Shown here piece after piece: positions 46,740-56,154 of a DNA stretch of 64,000 bases. Every line of letters starts with the position of its first letter. Within the stretch, counting starts at the first letter, position 1. This DNA is from Ligilactobacillus salivarius DSM 20555 = ATCC 11741. Lineage in GTDB: Bacteria > Bacillota > Bacilli > Lactobacillales > Lactobacillaceae. The translations under genes and the position numbers were made by a program. The stretch is taken from NCBI RefSeq assembly GCF_001435955.1, contig NZ_AYYT01000002.1, forward strand, positions 1 through 64,000. Direction: 5' to 3'. The notes under the pieces were generated by a model that made no database searches, was not told the origin of the DNA, and was given only the letters and a program-made list of their open reading frames with translations.

Positions 46740-47954
46740 TTATGAACGTTTTTTATTCAAGACACCTAAACCTAATGCTCCAGCAACGCCTGCAAGTCCT
46801 AGACCTACTACAGCTGCTTCGTTATTGTCTTTTTCACCCATTTGTGGAAGTGTAGCTGCCTTAGCATCAGCCTTTGGAGCTTCAGCTTTCTTAGCAATTG
46901 CCTTAACTTCAACTTTCTTTTCAGGTGTTGTAGCAACTTTCTTAACGTCGTTTACAACAACTTTGTCTTCGTCTGCAGTCTTAGCTGGTTCTTCATTGCC
47001 TTTAGCATCTTCATCAAGTTCGTTTGTACTTGGCTTTTCGTTGTTGTCAACTTCGTCACCAGTTGATGTACCTGTTCCGTCTGTTTGTGTACCTTGATCA
47101 ATCTTGTCTGTATCTGGTGTTTGTGTTTCTGCATCTTTACTTGGTGTCTTTGTTTCTAATGCAGCCAATACACCTTCCCAGTACTTAACTTCGCCATTTG
47201 CTACACTCAAACTTGCATTCTTATCTTGTAATGCTTTTTGAGCTTCATCAAGAGCTGCTTGTGCTTCGTTCAATTTATCAGAAGCTTGTTCAAATGCTAC
47301 AACATATTCATCTTCCTTAGCTGCTAAAGCTTCTAAGTCTTGTAACTTAGCTTTATCAGTTAAGTATGTTTCTTTAGCTGTTTCATAAGCTGCTTTAGCT
47401 GCATCTTCTTTTTGTTGTGCTTCGTTAAATGCAGCTTCAGCTTTAGCTACTGCATCTTGTGCACTAGCTAATTCTTTTTGATATTCAGCTAATGTAGCAC
47501 TTGCTGCTTCATAATCTTTGATTGCTTGTGTATTTGCCAAAGCATCCTTAAAGTCTGCATTCTTCTTTTCAGTATCTGCTAATGTATTCTTAGCATTTGT
47601 TAAAGCTTCATTTGCAGAATCTAATGCTGCTTGTGCTTCATCCACTGCTGCTTGTGCTGCTGCAACATCTTCGTCATCAGCAAAATTGTTTTGTGCTTTC
47701 AAGTCATTGTACTTAGCTTGATCTGCAGCTAATTTATCCTTATCTGCAGCCAACTTGTCTTGTACACTTGCTAATTCAGCTTGGCTCTTTTCTAATGCAG
47801 CTTTACCTGCTTCAAGAGCTGCTTGTGCTTCAGCATTGCTCTTAGCTGCTGCTTTTTCTTTTGTTTGTGCTGCAGCTGTTGACATCTTAGCAATTGCTAA
47901 TGCAGCATTTGCTTTTGTTAAAGTTTCTTCAGCTTTTGTTTGCTTAGCACGGCT
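46740..47954 (-). pseudogene. C-terminal fragment of LPxTG-type coiled-coil surface protein
   Basis: This frame is open from 47954 (just after an in-frame TGA) to 46740 and gives about 404 residues that continue the surface protein interrupted at 47918. It consists of Ala/Lys/Glu/Gln coiled-coil repeats (AAQAALDEAQKAL type), then a Thr/Asp/Pro-rich wall-spanning stretch, then a sorting region LPQMGEKD, a hydrophobic helix (AAVVGLGLAGVAGALGLGVL) and the basic end NKKRS. The usual fourth residue of the sorting motif, Thr, is Met. The first ATG of the frame (MSTAAAQ) has no ribosome site, so it is not expected to be expressed alone. Confidence 0.85.
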
Positions 47955-49132
47955 TCACCATAAACATCTAATGCAGAATCAATAGCCTTTTGAGCTTCTG
48001 CAACTGCATCTTGTGCTTGACCTAAGCGAACTTTCATAGCTGCAATACCTTTCTTCAAGTTATTTAAGTGTTCACTTGAAGAAGTATCCTTTTCGTCTAC
48101 AAGGAATTGTTGCCATTGAGCAATCTTATTTTCCCATCCCTTAACAGTAGCTCTTGCTGCATCGCCAGCTTTTTGAGTTTCTTCTAATGCTGCCTTATCT
48201 TTATCTGCTTGTGCAGTAGCATCTTTCAATGCCGTTTGTGCAGCACCAACATTTGTTTGAGCAGCTGCTTCTGCTTCTTTTGCTTTCTTCAAAGCATCAA
48301 CTGCTTGAGTTTCTGTTTCAGCAGCTTGGCGAGCTGTTTCTACTAAGTTATTTACAGTTGTTTGAGCTTCCTTTACAACTTGTTGTAAGTTTGCTTCATC
48401 TTCTGTGTCTTTTTGGATTGCAGCTTGATCTGAAACGATGTCATCTGCTGCTTTTGCAGTATTTTGTGCTGCAGTTGCTTGATCAGCAGCTGGTTTTAAG
48501 TCATCAACAGTTTTTTGTTGTGCATCAACCTTTTCTTGGGCAGCGTTTTCATTTGCGACTGCAGTATTTTCTGCTTCTCTAGCAACTTCTGTGTTATCTT
48601 GTGCTTTATCAACATCATCTCTTGCGTTATCTAAAGCTGCACTATCTTCTTTAACTTTGTCTGTTGCGGCTGGAATATCTTTCTTTGCTTGAAGTGAAGC
48701 ATCTAAGTCTTTTTGAGCAGATGCTTCAACATCTTTTGCATCGTTACGAACAGTAGTTGCATCTTCTACATTCTTTGTAGCTTCTGTAACTTCACCTTGT
48801 GCCTTATCTTGAGTAGCTTTATCATCCTTTAAAGATTCTGTTGCTGTTTCTTTTGTAAGGCCTTGGTTTTCTGTTTGTGTTGCTGCATCAGCCTTGTTTG
48901 TTGTTTCTGTTGCTTCTGTTGTTGCATCATTTTGGCCTGGTGCTACTTCTGTTGTTTGTGCTTCAGTATTTGTTGTAACTGTATCAGCACTAGCAGCTTG
49001 GCCTCCAGCAAATGTCAAACCTGTTGCTAATAAGACAGATGCTAACCCCACCTTTAATTTTACTAGACCGTATTTGAGAGTTCTCTCTGCACTACGCTCT
49101 GCTATCATTTTTTTATTATTCTTAGAAAACAT
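47918..49132 (-). pseudogene. N-terminal fragment of YSIRK-type coiled-coil surface protein
   Basis: This 404-aa frame starts at 49132 with AGGAGGGA upstream and carries a YSIRK-like signal peptide: basic MFSKNNKKMIAERSAERTLKYG, then LVKLKVGLASVLLATGLTF and cleavage near ASADT. A Thr/Glu-rich stretch and a long coiled coil (DKVKEDSAALDNARDDVDKA and similar heptads) follow. It ends at a TAA after an out-of-frame tail KQKLKKL. The reading frame one base back continues the same type of repeat to a wall-anchor, so the intact gene would give about 800 residues, perhaps an adhesin or surface-exclusion (SEC10/PgrA-like) protein. Confidence 0.85.
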
Positions 49133-49157
49133 ATAATTTATCCCTCCTAATCGGAAT

Positions 49158-49178
49158 GTTATATGGTACCTATATAAC
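49158..49178 (-). promoter_or_regulatory. Leader hairpin before the surface protein
   Basis: GTTATAT and ATATAAC form a perfect 7-bp stem around AGGTACC, ending 14 bases upstream of the AGGAGG site. It could be an mRNA-stabilising 5' hairpin or an operator. A TTGACA box reads leftward at 49214-49219 but no -10 is found at standard spacing (TAGAAT follows after 14 bases). Confidence 0.5.
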
Positions 49179-49273
49179 ACCCTAATTCTACCCCCACGCT
49201 ATTTTGTCAATATCATTTATACATAAATATTTCGTGATAGTTTTTTGAATTTTTTGTGAAGTTTAATTAAAAA

Positions 49274-49308
49274 ATCGTACAATTATCTCTATACGATAAA
49301 TGTACGAT
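49274..49308 (-). terminator. Terminator after the DUF421 gene
   Basis: On the minus strand ATCGTACATTTATC (49295-49308) pairs with GATAATTGTACGAT (49274-49287) over 14 positions, then six Ts. Confidence 0.88.
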
Positions 49309-49310
49309 CT

Positions 49311-49949
49311 TTATTTGGGATAACTTACAATACGCAAGTCACCGTTTACATATTCAGCTATGTATATTTCACTTAAATCTTTATAACCTATTTTGTTCAA
49401 TTTACCTATTAACCATTCTTCATCTTGGTTAATAAGTTCCAATACATCAACATTTAACTGTCCATCACTTATAAGCGGATAACGAACATGATCTTTATCA
49501 CTAAATTCAATAACTGTTAGCTGCCCATTTTGTTCTAAGATTCCACTTTTTACTTTAGCAACTTCATAAATCCCTTTATTTCTTAACTTGAACATTAAAT
49601 CATTTGCTGATATCCCATGTTTTAAACATTCTTCTACTCTAATTTTGCCATTTTTAATTAAAGTTACCGGTTGTCCATCAATGATATTACGAATAAAGCG
49701 ATTATGATCTTTAAAGAACTTTAGAGTTAATACAATTATAGTCCAAACAATCAGAACCATAACAAACTGTAAAATAGTGATATTTTCATTGTATATTACT
49801 CCTCCAATAATTCCACCAAGTACATAATTTTGAACAGCATCTAAAGCAGTCGAAGGTGCTAAATTTCCTTTACCTGTTAGATTTATTTGTAGAATAAATA
49901 CCAATAGCCCCAATACAAATTTAATAATAATTGGTAAATAGTAATCCAT
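49311..49949 (-). CDS. DUF421 (YetF family) membrane protein
   Basis: The 212-aa protein has three membrane segments in its first 90 residues and a cytoplasmic DUF421/YetF domain with DGQPVTLIKNGKI, the HGISANDLMFKLRNKGIYEVAKV segment and a C-terminal beta region. Family function is unknown. The ATG at 49949 follows GAGG by 11 bases; a GTG four codons earlier overlaps that site. It forms a pair with the DUF3290 gene immediately upstream, a combination common in lactobacilli. Confidence 0.87.
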   Translation of the reverse strand: MDYYLPIIIKFVLGLLVFILQINLTGKGNLAPSTALDAVQNYVLGGIIGGVIYNENITILQFVMVLIVWTIIVLTLKFFKDHNRFIRNIIDGQPVTLIKNGKIRVEECLKHGISANDLMFKLRNKGIYEVAKVKSGILEQNGQLTVIEFSDKDHVRYPLISDGQLNVDVLELINQDEEWLIGKLNKIGYKDLSEIYIAEYVNGDLRIVSYPK

Positions 49950-49963
49950 CCTGTTCTTCACCT

Positions 49964-50407
49964 CTATCTATGTATCTTAACTTTCTGATTTATAAGATGT
50001 GTCCGAACAAGTACATAATTAGTTTGATCAGAACTTAAATTGACTTTATAAAATTTTTTATTAATTTTCACAATTATCCCATCTGATAATCCACGTGCGT
50101 TAATAGCAACTTGATCTTTTTTAACATGATATTCCTCAGAAATAGATTTCAAAAAAGTTGTTGCTTCTGCAGCTTGAACACTTGTATTTCTGCCATTTTG
50201 ATATTCAGTAAAGTTTATTCCTGCCATAAAAAGTAATATCAGTGCCATGATAATACTTAAATCACGATATTTAGTTTGAAATTTATCTTTTATATACAAA
50301 ATTGTCGCTACAATTAGAACTAAAAAGATAATTACAACAATTCCATATTGGACAAATTGTGCTACATTATTTTGTTCCTGAAGATATGTTAATGTATAAA
50401 AGTCCAT
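49964..50407 (-). CDS. DUF3290 family membrane protein
   Basis: The 147-aa protein starts MDFYTLTYLQEQ, has two membrane segments (about 20-40 and 51-67) and a soluble C-terminal domain (RGLSDGIIVKINKKFYKVNL). It matches DUF3290, of unknown function, normally encoded next to DUF421 proteins as here. The start at 50407 is chosen because an ACGGGTGA site precedes it; the longer frame adds an implausible extra hydrophobic segment. Confidence 0.83.
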   Translation of the reverse strand: MDFYTLTYLQEQNNVAQFVQYGIVVIIFLVLIVATILYIKDKFQTKYRDLSIIMALILLFMAGINFTEYQNGRNTSVQAAEATTFLKSISEEYHVKKDQVAINARGLSDGIIVKINKKFYKVNLSSDQTNYVLVRTHLINQKVKIHR

Positions 50408-50476
50408 AAATTCACCCGTCTCAACATAAATTATGACAATTATAGCTATTACCAAATAGAAATTCAAGCACCTAAA

Positions 50477-50511
50477 AAAGAGATGAGAAGAAAAAATCTT
50501 CTCACCTCTTT
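50477..50511. terminator. Terminator after the second penicillin-binding protein
   Basis: A 15-bp stem (50477-50491 with 50497-50511, 5-base loop) is followed on the minus strand by six Ts. It closes the PBP transcript and separates it from the DUF3290/DUF421 pair. Confidence 0.88.
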
Positions 50512-50581
50512 TGGTTTAACTTTTCGAAATCATTGTAGCATACATAACTCAAAAAGTCTAAGTAATAAATAACGTTAACTA

Positions 50582-52648
50582 TTATTTAGATGTTTTATAT
50601 CCATCGCTAGATTGGACATCTTTCCAGTATGCTTCATAAATACTCTTCAAAGTATTCATGTTAACACTACTTTTATCACTAGCAAGATTTGGGAAAGCTA
50701 CAACCACTACTACTTGTGGATCATCATAAGGAGCATAACTAATAGCACTTAATGTGATTGTATCAGTATTCTTATAAACAGTTTCAGCAGTACCTGTTTT
50801 AGCTGCAATGGCTGGATTAATATCCTTCATTGCTGTACCAGTTGCATATTGACTAGTTCCGTGTACTACTTTATACATACCACTGTGAATAATATCCCAA
50901 TAAGAATCTGGAACATCTATCACGCCCGTGATATTAGGCTTAACTTCATATTTTACAGCACCCATCTTACCATCTTTGCCATTTGCTCTGATTGATTGTA
51001 GTAAATGTGGTTGAATTTTATAACCTTTATTAGCCAAAATGGAAGCGTATTGGGCTAATTGAATTGTTGTGTAAGAATCATAGTTCCCATAAGAAAGGTC
51101 AAGGGCACTACCAATATATTTAGCTGTACTCTTACCTTCCAATCCAGAAACTTCACCAGGTAAATCAATCCCTGTTCTTACACCCAAGCCAAACTCATTA
51201 AAGTTATTTCTTAATTTCTTAAAAATTGAGGTTGGCATAGTTAAGGTTGCACCATAACTATACTTAAATCCTGCTTCCTTCATAGCAAGTTGCATCATGT
51301 ACGAGTTAGAAGAAACCATCAAAGCATCAGAAGCAGTTAAAGCCACATTAGCTCCACCACTCTTATTAAACCATGACCCCTTGACTGGCGTATCTTTAAC
51401 TTTGATTGGCATATCAGTCAACACATTATTATCAGGTGTAATAACGCCTGACTTCAAAGCTCCAATAATCATAGCTGGCTTAACAACCGACCCCATAGTA
51501 ATAGATTGATTAATTGCCCCAGCAGGATCAACAGTTGTCTTACCTGTGTTAGGGTCACGATAAACACCGGCCATACCATAAATGCCACCAGTATGTGGAT
51601 TAATCGCTACTGCATAACCACCATTTGAATAACCACCTAATCCAGCAACTGCGCTATCCATTATTTTTTGCATATCTTGTTGGAATTTAGCATTAATTGT
51701 TAGCTGAACATCATCACCGGCTTGTCCACCATATTGTTCAACTTCTTTAGTGATTTTACCGTTTTGAGTAAATACTTTGGTGGTTTTCTTAGTACCCTTT
51801 AGGACATCCTGATATTGTTTTTCTAAATAACTTGAACCAACACTATCATTTCTTGAATATCCTTGAGCTAAGAAAGTATTAATAGAATCATCTGGCAAAC
51901 CTTGTTTTTCAGTTGTTACAGTCCCAGCTAAATTCTTTATCGATGTTCCATCTGGGTAACTACGTGTCCAATCTGTTCCAATCTTTATTCCAGGCATTGA
52001 AGAAAGATTTTCCCCAACTTCAGCCATTTCAGTATCGCTAACACCACTAGTCTTAATATAAACACTTGATAGAGAATAAGCACCACTCATCTTGTTATAA
52101 ACGATTGCTGCTTCTTTTTCCTTATTAGTCATATCAGAAACTAGACCATGCTTTCTAACATAAGTGATCATTAGACGATTCAACTCACTACTATCTAAAC
52201 TATCAGCATTTTTAATATGCTTTTTTACAGCATCATAATTCTTTACATTAGCTAGATAATATTCAGCCTTCATCCCACTCGTTAATGAATCTGTTTTGAT
52301 AGATACAAATTTTACCAATTCATCAGCAATTGCTCTCATTTTTTGATTCGTAACGCCAAGGGGTTTTGTATAGGTAATTGCTCTTGAAGAATTATTACCA
52401 ACAATTAACTTACCTGTTGAATCATACATCATCCCACGTTGAACATTAGTGGTTTCAGTATAAGTATCATTATTTGCTGCTTCACTTGAAAATTTCTGTC
52501 CATTAACAATTTGTAAATATGCTAACTGAGCAATCAATGCTGCAAATAATAAAAATACAATAACAAAGAGAAAATTTAATCTAAACGGAATTAATGAATT
52601 TTGATTACTATTCCGTCTATTTCTCCGTGAACTGCGTAAAAATTTCAC
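50582..52648 (-). CDS. pbp2b: Class B penicillin-binding protein (PBP2b-like)
   Basis: This is a second monofunctional transpeptidase, without PASTA domains, of the type that works in elongation (PBP2b/PbpA). The 688-aa protein has a basic N-terminus, one membrane segment (about 25-46), a large dimerisation domain, and the active-site motifs SVVK at 387-390, SSN at 446-448 and KTG at 617-619. It is monocistronic and divergent from yfhO. Assignment to elongation rather than division rests on the lack of PASTA domains and the position outside dcw. Confidence 0.92.
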   Translation of the reverse strand: MKFLRSSRRNRRNSNQNSLIPFRLNFLFVIVFLLFAALIAQLAYLQIVNGQKFSSEAANNDTYTETTNVQRGMMYDSTGKLIVGNNSSRAITYTKPLGVTNQKMRAIADELVKFVSIKTDSLTSGMKAEYYLANVKNYDAVKKHIKNADSLDSSELNRLMITYVRKHGLVSDMTNKEKEAAIVYNKMSGAYSLSSVYIKTSGVSDTEMAEVGENLSSMPGIKIGTDWTRSYPDGTSIKNLAGTVTTEKQGLPDDSINTFLAQGYSRNDSVGSSYLEKQYQDVLKGTKKTTKVFTQNGKITKEVEQYGGQAGDDVQLTINAKFQQDMQKIMDSAVAGLGGYSNGGYAVAINPHTGGIYGMAGVYRDPNTGKTTVDPAGAINQSITMGSVVKPAMIIGALKSGVITPDNNVLTDMPIKVKDTPVKGSWFNKSGGANVALTASDALMVSSNSYMMQLAMKEAGFKYSYGATLTMPTSIFKKLRNNFNEFGLGVRTGIDLPGEVSGLEGKSTAKYIGSALDLSYGNYDSYTTIQLAQYASILANKGYKIQPHLLQSIRANGKDGKMGAVKYEVKPNITGVIDVPDSYWDIIHSGMYKVVHGTSQYATGTAMKDINPAIAAKTGTAETVYKNTDTITLSAISYAPYDDPQVVVVVAFPNLASDKSSVNMNTLKSIYEAYWKDVQSSDGYKTSK

Positions 52649-52823
52649 TTTAATTTCTCCTATCTATTTTGGAAAAAATTGCGACTAACAAATATAATTC
52701 CAAAAGTTTAACCTTACTATGATAATTATATTTAAATCCATTCTCTATCCTACCATACTATCACAATTTTGGGCATAAATTCCGTTAAAATTTTCTAAAA
52801 GGTTAAGATATTACTTACTATCT

Positions 52824-52842
52824 TTTACCTACTCTTTACCTA
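52824..52842 (+). promoter_or_regulatory. Direct repeat overlapping the yfhO promoter
   Basis: TTTACCTA occurs at 52824-52831 and 52835-52842, an 11-base period. The second copy can serve as -35 (TTTACC, 52835-52840) for TATTAT at 52857-52862 with 16 bases between. Tandem hexamers with 11-base phasing are typical targets of OmpR-type response regulators; which regulator is unknown. Confidence 0.5.
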
Positions 52843-52892
52843 TGATATTCTATAGATATTATATTCTTTAACAGAAAGGATTCTTTTTTATC

Positions 52893-55538
52893 ATGTGGAT
52901 TAAAATGAAATCTTTTATAAATAATAAATATCCATTTTTACTTAGCTTTTTTGGCCCTATTGTCATAATGTTAGCCTATTTTATTGCTCGTCACATGTAT
53001 CCATTTGGTTCTAATACAATTCTAACTGTTGACCTAGGACAGCAATATGTAGACTTCTTTGCTTTTTTCAGAGAAACCTTACTTCATCATCCTGGGAGTT
53101 TCTTCTACTCTTTCTCAAAAGCTATTGGTGGTGAAATGATTGGAGAATGGGCTTATTATCTACTTAGTCCATTTAATTTATTATTCATCTTTTTCCCCGG
53201 TAAATCGATTGCCGTTGGAGTCTTAGTCGTTACTCTCTTGAAATATGGTTTTTGTGGCCTATCTTTTGCGTATCTTTTATCTAAAAGAAAATTGCAAAAA
53301 GGTTGGATGATCCCCACATTTTCAATTAGTTATGCTTTAATGGCGTGGAATGTTGTTAACCAACTTAATTTATTATGGATGGATGCGGCTATTTTACTTC
53401 CTCTAATTATTGCTAGTTTCTATGATTTAATGGAAAAACGTAAGATGAAGGCCTATCCTCTTTTACTTGCATTGATGCTTATAGATAATTATTACATGGC
53501 ATATATGGTGTGTATCTTCCTAGTTTTATTCTTTATTTGGTACCAGATAACATATACTACCAAATTCAAGGAATTTCTATCTAGAACTTGGTTATTTGCA
53601 AGTCGATCAATTCTAGCAGGGGGCATTGCTGCTGTTATTTTAATTCCTACTGCGATAACCCTTACTAGCAGTAAAGGCCAATACACAGAAAGCTCGATTC
53701 AAGCTAAATTAGAATATAATCCACTCAAAATGTTATCAAAATTAACGATTGGTTCATTTAATTTTGATCAAATGCCATCTGGGTTTCCTAATATTTTTAT
53801 TGGTAGTCTTGCATTGTTTGCCTTTATTTTGTACTTCTTTAATCGTCAAAATACAATCAAATCCAGAATAAGTGCATTTTTAATCAGTATTTTCTTTACA
53901 GTTTCAATGTGCTTTGAACCACTAGATTTATTTTGGCATGGAATGCAATTTCCGGTTTGGTATCCATATAGATTTACCTTTATTGTAAGTTTTTGGATGC
54001 TTTTCTTGGGAAGTCAAGGTATCACTAATTTCATTGTTAATGTTAAGCCATGGAAAATTTTCCTTTTATTCTTCATAGAAGTCGGTATTATTTCCTATGT
54101 ATGGATTAATGTTAAAAAATTCAACTATGCTACTACTGAGACTTTAATTTTTTCTGCTACCTTTGCATTTTTAGTCTTACTACTTTTAAGTATTAATAGT
54201 ACTAATGACAGAAGCATCATTAAGTTTCTGTTACTTTTCCTAGTAGCCGTATCTGAAATGTCTGCCAATATGATTTTTTCTCTGAATAATATTAGCTATT
54301 TATCCAAACGCGAATTTGCAGATCCAACAACTGCACTTACTGCTGATAGTTCTTGGCTACATCGCCATGATTCTAGCTTTTATAGAACTGCTCAAATTTA
54401 TTCTAGAACTAAAAATGATGGTATAACACATAATCTCAATGCTGGCGCATATTTCAGTTCTGCTCTAGAAAAGAATATCCCAGATTTTTATGGTATGATT
54501 GGTCAACCGGATGGTGATAACTATGTTACTTATTCTAATGGTAGTTTGATAACTGATGGTTTACTTGATATGAAATATGCTATTGCTCCTAAAAATAATA
54601 ATGAAGTTACTGAAGGTAGCAGTCACGGTTATCCTTTAATCCAAACTTCAGAGCGTAGTGATTTAAGCTCATATCAACTACTAAAAAATAATCCTCGTAC
54701 TTCAATTTATCAAAATCCATATGCTACAAGTATTGGTTATAGTGCAGGATCTACTATTTCGAAGATGCAACGCTTATTTGACAATCCTGTTATTTATCAA
54801 TCTAATTGGCTCAACGCTGCATCTAGTTCAATGCCTGGAACAACTTATTTTACGGCCATAAACTTTAATAAAGTTATTTTTACTAATACAGCAGAAAAAA
54901 CAACTTTAACCAACTCAGATTTTAAGAAAATTGATAAAAGTAAGGATGCAAGTATTACTTTTGAATTCATTCCGACAACCAATAATTCTTATTATCTTAC
55001 ATTAGGCACTTCACTTGATAATGACAATGTCGAGTTTCTAATTAATGATCGCGTACTTCATAATTACTCTACTTTTAGACATACAACTCTTGTGAATGTT
55101 GCAAATAATGATAAAGGTAAAAAAATCTCTATTACTGCTAAATTTAAAAAGGATAATCTTTGGTTGAATAATTTTGTTCTATATCAACTAGATAATAATT
55201 TAGTAAAGCAAAAGTTAACTCAAATTAAGAAATATTCTTGGAAGATACAAGATTATTCATCAACTTCTTTAAATGGAACTATTAATATTGCTAAGTCAAA
55301 TCAATGGTTTGCAACTACTATCCCTTATAATGATGGATGGAAAGCTTATATTGATGGAAAAGAAGTCCCTACTTATAAGATCCAACAAACATTTATTGGA
55401 TTCCCTATTTCTAAGGGCAAGTATCAAGTAAAATTAACCTTTACTCCCCCATATCTTTATCAAGGACTTGTGGTATCAGTTATTTCATTGATGTTGCTAT
55501 TTATTCCTGGAATGGTAAAAAGAAAAGTTCATAAATAA
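52893..55538 (+). CDS. yfhO: YfhO family membrane protein
   Basis: The 881-aa protein has about twelve membrane segments in the first 465 residues, a large extracytoplasmic domain (about 470-850) and one C-terminal membrane helix ending VKRKVHK. The N-terminal signature LTVDLGQQYVDFFAFFRETLLHHPGS (in two parts) and SFSKAIGGEMIGEWAYYLLSP match YfhO, a GT-C-like family implicated in glycosylating teichoic acids or other envelope polymers. It is followed by a terminator and stands alone. Confidence 0.9.
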   Translation: MWIKMKSFINNKYPFLLSFFGPIVIMLAYFIARHMYPFGSNTILTVDLGQQYVDFFAFFRETLLHHPGSFFYSFSKAIGGEMIGEWAYYLLSPFNLLFIFFPGKSIAVGVLVVTLLKYGFCGLSFAYLLSKRKLQKGWMIPTFSISYALMAWNVVNQLNLLWMDAAILLPLIIASFYDLMEKRKMKAYPLLLALMLIDNYYMAYMVCIFLVLFFIWYQITYTTKFKEFLSRTWLFASRSILAGGIAAVILIPTAITLTSSKGQYTESSIQAKLEYNPLKMLSKLTIGSFNFDQMPSGFPNIFIGSLALFAFILYFFNRQNTIKSRISAFLISIFFTVSMCFEPLDLFWHGMQFPVWYPYRFTFIVSFWMLFLGSQGITNFIVNVKPWKIFLLFFIEVGIISYVWINVKKFNYATTETLIFSATFAFLVLLLLSINSTNDRSIIKFLLLFLVAVSEMSANMIFSLNNISYLSKREFADPTTALTADSSWLHRHDSSFYRTAQIYSRTKNDGITHNLNAGAYFSSALEKNIPDFYGMIGQPDGDNYVTYSNGSLITDGLLDMKYAIAPKNNNEVTEGSSHGYPLIQTSERSDLSSYQLLKNNPRTSIYQNPYATSIGYSAGSTISKMQRLFDNPVIYQSNWLNAASSSMPGTTYFTAINFNKVIFTNTAEKTTLTNSDFKKIDKSKDASITFEFIPTTNNSYYLTLGTSLDNDNVEFLINDRVLHNYSTFRHTTLVNVANNDKGKKISITAKFKKDNLWLNNFVLYQLDNNLVKQKLTQIKKYSWKIQDYSSTSLNGTINIAKSNQWFATTIPYNDGWKAYIDGKEVPTYKIQQTFIGFPISKGKYQVKLTFTPPYLYQGLVVSVISLMLLFIPGMVKRKVHK

Positions 55539-55541
55539 TTA

Positions 55542-55594
55542 AAAAGACCAGTATATCTATCTTCATAAATGAAGAATTGATGTATTGGTCTTTT
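55542..55594. terminator. Bidirectional terminator yfhO / apt
   Basis: AAAAGACCAGTATATC (55542-55557) pairs with the mirror segment at 55579-55594, and a second small hairpin CTTCAT/ATGAAG sits at its tip. T-runs flank both sides. Confidence 0.87.
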
Positions 55595-55614
55595 ATTGTT
55601 TTTTATACTAAGAT

Positions 55615-56133
55615 TTAGTATTTCATTAAAGCTAAAGTATCGTAACCTTTAATCTTGTCACGGCCATGTAGATCTTCTAATTCAATGATGAATGCACAAC
55701 CTACAACAACACCACCAAGTTGTTCAACTAAGTCAATTGTTGCACCAATTGTACCACCAGTTGCTAATAAATCATCTGTAACTAAAACTTTTTGTCCTGG
55801 TTTAACTGCATCTTTGTGCATGTAAAGTGACGCCGTACCATATTCTAATGAGTAGTCAGCCTTAACGGTTTCACGAGGTAACTTACCTTTCTTACGTGCT
55901 GGAGCAAAGCCTACACCTAATTCATAAGCTACAGGACAACCAACGATAAAGCCACGTGCTTCTGGTCCAACAATCATTTCAACGCCCTTATCTTTAGCGA
56001 ATTGAACAATGCGGTCAGTAGCTTGGCGATAAGCTTCACCATCTGCCATTAATGGAGAAATATCTCTAAATACAATTCCTTCTTCTGGATAATTTTCAAT
56101 ACTTGCAATATAGTTTCTTAAATCTAAAGCCAT
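55615..56133 (-). CDS. apt: Adenine phosphoribosyltransferase
   Basis: Apt salvages adenine with PRPP to give AMP. The 172-aa protein has the PRPP-binding motif [17 protein letters not shown] near 120-136 and the family start [21 protein letters not shown]. It follows recJ by about 20 bases, the usual Firmicutes order, and may share its transcript. Confidence 0.97.
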   Translation of the reverse strand: MALDLRNYIASIENYPEEGIVFRDISPLMADGEAYRQATDRIVQFAKDKGVEMIVGPEARGFIVGCPVAYELGVGFAPARKKGKLPRETVKADYSLEYGTASLYMHKDAVKPGQKVLVTDDLLATGGTIGATIDLVEQLGGVVVGCAFIIELEDLHGRDKIKGYDTLALMKY

Positions 56134-56154
56134 TAAAATTTCTCCTTTTCAGCT

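Noticed and set aside
47918-47957. Programmed -1 ribosomal frameshift joining the two halves of the surface protein
   Set aside because: I found no X XXY YYZ slippery heptamer in the right frame and no obvious stimulating hairpin or pseudoknot within the overlap, so a mutation or sequencing error is simpler.
48229-48582. Leu/Gln-rich plus-strand open frame inside the surface-protein gene
   Set aside because: It is the complement of an Ala/Gln-rich coiled coil, whose low-complexity codons leave the other strand open; there is no ribosome site or known domain.
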